From Nanobdellota archaeon (lineage in GTDB: Archaea > Nanobdellota > Nanobdellia > Pacearchaeales > GW2011-AR1): DNA of 9,362 nucleotides. The DNA lies in assembly GCA_018816625.1 (NCBI GenBank), contig JAHIVR010000106.1:1-9362 (forward strand), given 5' to 3'. Position numbers and translations under genes: made by a program. Under the pieces are notes generated by a model. It did not search any database. It was not told where the DNA came from and worked only from the letters and a program-made list of their open reading frames with translations. This document shows, one piece after another, positions 5,854-9,362 of the stretch (positions are counted from its first letter, which is position 1; the number at the start of each line of letters is the position of its first letter).

Positions 5854-6531
5854 TCATTTCCCGAACTTTCTTTTTCTTTTGTGAAAATCATGGATTACCT
5901 GGGTTAAATGATGGGGTTGGAATTCTGGGAATAACATATTGAGGAAGTAGAACTCTGTGTAGACTATTTGGAAGGGCATGAATCCAGAAAGCCTTTTTTC
6001 TCCCCCTGTTCTTATTAATATATCTGGGTCTGGGATGTCTTTGGTGTCTAATAGTTTGGAGAATTGTGTTTCTGTTACCTGAGATTTTGTCTTTTTAGCT
6101 TTGTTTATTGCTCTTATTATTTCATCTCTTCCCCCATAATCTATTCCAAGGATTATGGTGAATTCTTTGTATTTTGCAGTTACTTTTTCAAGATACTGAA
6201 TTTTTTTAACTAAAAGTTTTGGAATTCTGTCTTTTCTTCCTATGTGGATGAATCTGAATTTGTCTTTCTCATGGTTTTTGGATAGATCATCAAGGCTGTT
6301 TTCAATAACGTTAAATATTTCTTTGACTTGATCTTTGCTACGCTTCCAGTTTTCTGTGGAAAACCCCCATATTGAAAGAACTTGCACTTTTTGTTTTTTA
6401 GCTTCTAAACATATTTCTCTAGCTCTTTTTTGATTTGTGGCTATTTTGTATGCAGCTATAGGAGGAAGTTTTCTTTTTTTTGCCCATCTTCTGTTTCCAT
6501 CGGGAATTATTGCTATATGTTTTATTGGCAT
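5854..6531 (-). CDS. uppS: cis-Polyprenyl diphosphate synthase (UppS/Rer2 family)
   Basis: A 225-aa cis-prenyltransferase that condenses isopentenyl diphosphate onto an allylic diphosphate to make the long polyprenyl diphosphate for lipid-linked glycan assembly, in archaea mainly dolichol-type N-glycosylation carriers. Motifs in order: HIAIIPDGNRRWAKKR (5-20) with catalytic D11; FSTENWKR (57-64); DYGGRDEI (131-138); ILIRTGGEKRLSGF (171-184); YTEFYF (191-196); FPEF (201-204). With E. coli numbering shifted by 20 in the C-terminal part, R174, R180 and E193 match the diphosphate and metal site residues R194, R200 and E213. The usual G-H-x-x-G after motif I is replaced by AYKIA (27-31), so the conserved His is Tyr28. 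Length is slightly short for the family (about 230-260). It stands alone, with a 214-base gap upstream and its own promoter. Confidence 0.93.
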   Translation of the reverse strand: MPIKHIAIIPDGNRRWAKKRKLPPIAAYKIATNQKRAREICLEAKKQKVQVLSIWGFSTENWKRSKDQVKEIFNVIENSLDDLSKNHEKDKFRFIHIGRKDRIPKLLVKKIQYLEKVTAKYKEFTIILGIDYGGRDEIIRAINKAKKTKSQVTETQFSKLLDTKDIPDPDILIRTGGEKRLSGFMPFQIVYTEFYFLNMLFPEFQPHHLTQVIHDFHKRKRKFGK

Positions 6532-6554
6532 GTTTAAATTGTTTAATTCTTTGT

Positions 6555-6562
6555 GTTTAAAA
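6555..6562 (-). promoter_or_regulatory. TATA-like box of uppS
   Basis: TTTTAAAC on the minus strand is centred about 27 bases before ATG 6531, close to the leaderless spacing of the neighbouring genes. Confidence 0.5.
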
Positions 6563-6745
6563 TGTTTGTGTATTTTTGATATGATTTTTGAGGGATAAAA
6601 TATAGTTGGGGGTTAATATGGAAGAATTTTTATTTAGAGGTTAGTTGGATGCTGATTATTTTTAGATGTTAAAGTGAAGGGGATTAGTTTATTATCTCTC
6701 AATAGTTGAACAAAACTGATTAAATATTCAGTTAACCTGTTATCT
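6563..6745. other. Intergenic gap between eIF2 gamma and uppS
   Basis: AT-rich gap without a credible ORF. Just downstream of the eIF2 gamma stop, AACTGA (6714-6719) and TCAGTT (6728-6733) form a 6-bp hairpin with an 8-base AT-only loop, a possible 3'-end structure. TTATCTCT occurs twice nearby (around 6691 and 6740). Nothing else was recognised. Confidence 0.35.
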
Positions 6746-7948
6746 CTACTCAACAATCTTCCCAAATCCAATAAGTCTCCAGTGACCATTTATGTTTCTA
6801 GCAATACCTACATTGTTTGCCTTTATTGCAACCACAGGAATGTTAAGTGCCAGTTCTATCTCGTTGTCTTTTATTGTTTCAACAGTTCCCACAGTTATTG
6901 TCGTGTTTACTGATAACATTAGAAGCTCTTTTGTTTTTATTGGGTCAACTATTTTCTTTTCCTCAGCTCCCAAAACCTCTGGGAATAATTGGTATTTTAT
7001 TTTTACTTTATAGGTTATATCTGGAAGATTGTCTTTTGTTGATGCAAGACACCCGGTAAGCGAGTCTGTTTTCGTTAGAAAAGGGTCAAGTTCTGTTTCT
7101 ATTGATATGCTTGCTCCAGGAGTTATCTGTTCAACATTTTGATTTCCTTTGTGAAGAGAGAGGATTTTTGTTGTAAGAGTTTGGTATTCTTGTTTGTGGG
7201 ATTTTTTGGAACTTAACCCGGGTTTTATTTCTATTTCATCACCAACTTTAAGGGTTCCTTTTTCAAGTATTCCTCCCAAAACCCCTCCGCCTAGTTTTGA
7301 AATTGTTGTTCCTGGTTTGTTTATATCAAAACTTCTTGCAATAAGGAAACACGGTGCACTTTTTGTGTCCTTTTCTGGTATTTCTAGGTTTAATAAAGCC
7401 TCAAGAATTTTATCTATGTTTATTTGTTGTTGTGCTGATACCGGGATTATTGGAGCGTTTTCTGCAATTGTTCCTTTAACAAAGGCTTTTATTTCTTTGT
7501 AGTTTTTTAACGCTTGTTCTTTGCTTACCAAATCTATTTTGTTTTGGACTATTATTATATTTTTTAGTTTTCTTGCCTGGAGGGCCATAAAGTGTTCTTT
7601 TGTTTGGGGTTTTATTCCTTCATTAGCAGCTATAACTAGAATGGCAGCATCAATAATTGCTGCTCCAGAGAGCATGGTTGCCATTAGCATTTCGTGTCCC
7701 GGGGCATCTATGAAACTTAAATATCTTTTGGCGTCACAGTTCTTGTTTTCTTTAGTTGAATAGTCTTTTCCACATTTGTATATTGTTGCATCGGCATAAC
7801 CTAGCTTTATTGTTATTCCTCTCTTTAATTCTTCAGAATGGGTATCCGTAAATTTTCCTGTAAGCTGGGCTAGAAGAGTGGTTTTACCGTGGTCTATGTG
7901 CCCCACAACACCAACATTTAGTTCGGATAATTCTTTATTATTTGCCAT
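6746..7948 (-). CDS. eif2g: Translation initiation factor 2 subunit gamma (a/eIF2 gamma)
   Basis: The 400-aa GTPase subunit of a/eIF2, which delivers initiator Met-tRNA to the small ribosomal subunit. GTP-binding motifs: G1 GHIDHGKT (16-23), switch I RGITI (43-47), G3 DAPGH (81-85), G4 NKID (136-139) and G5 SA (171-172). The gamma-specific features VGHIDHGKTTL, LGYADATIYKC and SGAAIIDAAILVIAANEG separate it from EF-1 alpha and SelB. Two beta-barrel domains follow (about 195-310 and 312-400) and the C-terminus reads WRLIGFGKI, usual for the family. Odd point: the zinc knuckle normally carries four cysteines between the IYKC and DAPGH segments, but only C59 and C71 remain, so zinc binding is probably lost. 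It lies 80 bases downstream of eS6, a neighbourhood common in archaea, but has its own TATA box. Confidence 0.97.
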   Translation of the reverse strand: MANNKELSELNVGVVGHIDHGKTTLLAQLTGKFTDTHSEELKRGITIKLGYADATIYKCGKDYSTKENKNCDAKRYLSFIDAPGHEMLMATMLSGAAIIDAAILVIAANEGIKPQTKEHFMALQARKLKNIIIVQNKIDLVSKEQALKNYKEIKAFVKGTIAENAPIIPVSAQQQINIDKILEALLNLEIPEKDTKSAPCFLIARSFDINKPGTTISKLGGGVLGGILEKGTLKVGDEIEIKPGLSSKKSHKQEYQTLTTKILSLHKGNQNVEQITPGASISIETELDPFLTKTDSLTGCLASTKDNLPDITYKVKIKYQLFPEVLGAEEKKIVDPIKTKELLMLSVNTTITVGTVETIKDNEIELALNIPVVAIKANNVGIARNINGHWRLIGFGKIVE

Positions 7949-7961
7949 GTTTTGGTTTGAT

Positions 7962-7982
7962 TAAAGATTTTTAAAATCTTTA
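7962..7982. promoter_or_regulatory. Perfect 21-bp palindrome containing the eIF2 gamma TATA box
   Basis: Ten-base arms TAAAGATTTT and AAAATCTTTA flank a single central T. The core TTTTTAAAAT (7968-7977) is the TATA box, centred about 25 bases before ATG 7948. The dyad could be a regulator site overlapping the promoter or a by-product of AT-rich sequence; the G and C positions are also symmetric. Confidence 0.6.
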
Positions 7983-8028
7983 TTTTGAGCTATAGAATAA
8001 GACAAGATAATGAGTATTTAAAAGTTTA

Positions 8029-8505
8029 TTATTGTGCTGGAGCCTCAACTGGTTTTTCTGCTGGTTTTTCTATTTGGGCTTCTGGAGTCTTGTTTTGGTC
8101 TGGGAAGGCCTGGGCAATTGGTTTACTTCCTTCTTTTACAACCTTCATATTGATTTGAACTATTGCCGGGGATATCACTCTTCCCCTTACGGTTTTTCTT
8201 AATCTGAGTCCTTTTGGGCGATTGTTTGATCTTGTGTGCTTTCCTTCGTGTTTTGGACGTTTTTTCATGTTTTTACCGTATGTTAAAAGGACTTTTTTTA
8301 GGGCTATTCCCTCAATATCTGGCATTGATGCGAAGCCGGCTTTGTCACTGGCTCCTGTTATCTCTAGTTCGTAACCCTCAAGTGCCGGAAGTATTTCTTT
8401 CCCGTCTATTTTGTCTCCGGTCTCTTTTCCCACTAGTGCTTCTGATTCTAGCTCTATTTTATAGGTTTTTCCTTCTTTATTTGATATGTTTATCTTGAAT
8501 GGCAT
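8029..8505 (-). CDS. rps6e: Small-subunit ribosomal protein eS6 (S6e)
   Basis: A 158-aa protein of the small ribosomal subunit found in archaea and eukaryotes. Residues 1-123 carry the eS6 fold signatures: FKINISNKEGKTYKIELE at the start, LVGKETGDKIDG (24-35), YELEITGASDKAGF (45-58) and the basic block RPKGLRLRKTVRGRVIS (96-112), which contacts rRNA. Residues 125-158 form an extra Pro/Ala/Glu/Lys-rich tail (KPAEKPVEAPAQ at the end) that looks disordered and is longer than I expect for archaeal eS6. The start at ATG 8505 fits the family N-terminus and the TATA box. It is followed 80 bases downstream by eIF2 gamma, a pairing common in archaeal genomes, which supports both calls. Confidence 0.95.
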   Translation of the reverse strand: MPFKINISNKEGKTYKIELESEALVGKETGDKIDGKEILPALEGYELEITGASDKAGFASMPDIEGIALKKVLLTYGKNMKKRPKHEGKHTRSNNRPKGLRLRKTVRGRVISPAIVQINMKVVKEGSKPIAQAFPDQNKTPEAQIEKPAEKPVEAPAQ

Positions 8506-8526
8506 ATAAGATTATTGAGAAATTGG

Positions 8527-8534
8527 TTTATAAA
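8527..8534 (-). promoter_or_regulatory. TATA box of the eS6 gene
   Basis: TTTATAAA, centred 25-26 bases before ATG 8505, lies in the 46-base gap after the JAMM gene. It matches the archaeal TATA consensus closely. Confidence 0.7.
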
Positions 8535-8551
8535 TTTATTTATTGGGGTTT

Positions 8552-9142
8552 TTACTCTCCTTCGCGCGTTATTTTGACTTCCCTTAAACTGTTTTGTGTT
8601 AAAAGATAGGCAGCCATTATTACATCATATCCTGTTTTCCCATCACTAAAGGTTATTCTTAATTTTTTTGGGTAGGGTGTGCTTTTTTCTCCTGGTTTTC
8701 TTTTAGAATCGTCTTTTATTTTAACTGTTGCAATTATCTGGACTGATTCGGGAATGTCATAGTCTTTTATAACGGCTCTTAATAATCCGGTATCTTCCTT
8801 TTCACCAATTCCGATATAATCTCTTTCATTCTTTTCTTTTTGACCGTGAGTGTGCTCATAAACGTGTGTGTGATAGTGCCCAACAATCTCGATTGGAGAG
8901 TGTTCTCTTTCAGCTTTATTCATATTAATAACCCTTTTTCTTGCTGCCCCATTGCCATATGATATCCATGTTCTGGCTGTTTGCCCGGTAGCCCAGATTT
9001 GCGCACTAACAACAACATATCTTCTACCTATTTTTTTCCCCCTCAAGTCTCCCATAGATTCGTTTTTTCTGTTTTCAATTAAATTACTCTTAATGTTGTC
9101 CCAACACGGATCAGAGATAATAATGACTTCTTCTAGGCTCAT
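8552..9142 (-). CDS. JAMM/MPN-family metalloprotease-like protein
   Basis: A 196-aa cytosolic protein with the JAMM zinc-isopeptidase layout. E28 lies in NESMGDLRG (the E-x-M-G-x-L-x-G strand), H91-T-H93 in IVGHYHTHV (canonical GWYHSHP) and D108 in NERDY (canonical S-x-x-D). JAMM enzymes use these residues to bind zinc and cleave isopeptide bonds, e.g. removing ubiquitin-like SAMP modifiers in archaea. Differences: the canonical Ser before Asp is Asn105, the His-His to Asp spacing is a few residues longer than usual, and the region is very His-rich (H89, H91, H93, H97, H99). The C-terminal part (about 125-196) is a beta-rich extension with no motif I recognise. It lies between an unknown gene and eS6 with 46-base gaps on both sides and its own promoter. 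Desampylase-like activity is an inference. Confidence 0.82.
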   Translation of the reverse strand: MSLEEVIIISDPCWDNIKSNLIENRKNESMGDLRGKKIGRRYVVVSAQIWATGQTARTWISYGNGAARKRVINMNKAEREHSPIEIVGHYHTHVYEHTHGQKEKNERDYIGIGEKEDTGLLRAVIKDYDIPESVQIIATVKIKDDSKRKPGEKSTPYPKKLRITFSDGKTGYDVIMAAYLLTQNSLREVKITREGE

Positions 9143-9148
9143 TATATA

Positions 9149-9177
9149 AATGATTTAGAATGATTTAAAATGATTTG
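9149..9177. repeat. Three tandem copies of an AATGATTT unit with 10-bp period
   Basis: AATGATTT occurs at exact 10-base spacing (starting at 9149, 9159 and 9169) with A/G-rich spacers. It covers the promoter region of the JAMM gene, including its TATA box. One repeat per helical turn would place copies on the same DNA face, as in some operators. Confidence 0.6.
9163..9170 (-). promoter_or_regulatory. TATA box of the JAMM gene
   Basis: TTTTAAAT on the minus strand is centred 24-25 bases before ATG 9142. It sits inside a three-copy 10-bp repeat. Confidence 0.6.
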
Positions 9178-9188
9178 TGGTTTAGAGT

Positions 9189-9362
9189 TTATTTATTGAA
9201 TGCTGTATCGCTATCATATTCGTGGGTTGCTAATACCCCTTCATTTTCTAGGTATCTTATTTTATAGTGCATTATCTCTTCATCGGTTTTTAGTAAACCA
9301 ACATGGGTGCATCCTCTCTCTGCTTTTTTTGGAATAGGGAGTCTTGGTAATATCCATCTTAA
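9189..9362 (-). CDS. Unrecognised protein, C-terminal 57 residues (5' end outside window)
   Basis: An open frame enters from the right edge on the minus strand and stops at TAA 9191-9189. The visible part begins LRWILPRLPIPKKAERG and continues CTHVGLLKTDEEIMHYKIRY ... HEYDSDTAFNK. It has no signal peptide or membrane segment in this portion and carries one cysteine, with mixed charged and hydrophobic composition typical of a soluble protein. The frame is uninterrupted and its amino-acid composition looks natural, while the other minus-strand frames hit stops. I do not recognise the family. The stop lies 46 bases before the JAMM start, so the two genes are neighbours but probably separately transcribed. 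Confidence 0.7.
   Translation of the reverse strand, partial: LRWILPRLPIPKKAERGCTHVGLLKTDEEIMHYKIRYLENEGVLATHEYDSDTAFNK

Noticed and set aside
6792..7763. Several plus-strand ORFs of 70-102 codons
   Set aside because: All are antisense shadows of the eIF2 gamma gene, whose motifs make it certain.
8214..8498. Plus-strand ORF of 94 codons
   Set aside because: Antisense to the well-supported eS6 gene.

Overview
The window looks archaeal, most likely from a small-genome DPANN lineage (Woesearchaeota/Pacearchaeota-like). It encodes two proteins absent from bacteria: translation initiation factor 2 subunit gamma and ribosomal protein eS6. It is AT-rich, with short intergenic gaps. Nearly every gene has a TATA-like box centred about 25 bases upstream of its start codon and almost no Shine-Dalgarno sequence, which is the signature of leaderless archaeal transcripts. 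The lineage assignment is an inference from gene style; no rRNA is present.

Layout. (1) 1-733, minus: 5' part of a secreted cysteine-rich protein that runs off the left edge. (2) 940-4387, plus: a nucleotidyltransferase-like gene overlapping a 57-aa partner gene (1520-1693, easy to miss), then a large secreted HEXXH metallopeptidase with a CARDB domain and cysteine-rich tail, then a HAD phosphatase. (3) 4388-4463: a GC-rich convergent gap with two strong hairpins. (4) 4464-9362, minus: a second secreted cysteine-rich, sequon-rich protein; a possible 23-aa signal-peptide-like micro-ORF with its own promoter; a cis-prenyl diphosphate synthase; eIF2 gamma; eS6; a JAMM/MPN-family metalloprotease; and the 3' end of an unrecognised gene cut by the right edge.

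How the parts fit. The eS6 and eIF2 gamma pair is ordinary archaeal translation machinery, although each gene has its own promoter. The prenyl synthase would make the long polyprenyl carrier used for archaeal N-glycosylation. The nearby secreted proteins are rich in N-x-S/T sites and cysteines, so they are plausible clients of that pathway (inference). The nucleotidyltransferase and its overlapping small partner resemble a two-gene toxin-antitoxin-like module. No tRNA, rRNA, CRISPR array, insertion sequence or transposase was seen. No gap between genes exceeds 300 bases.
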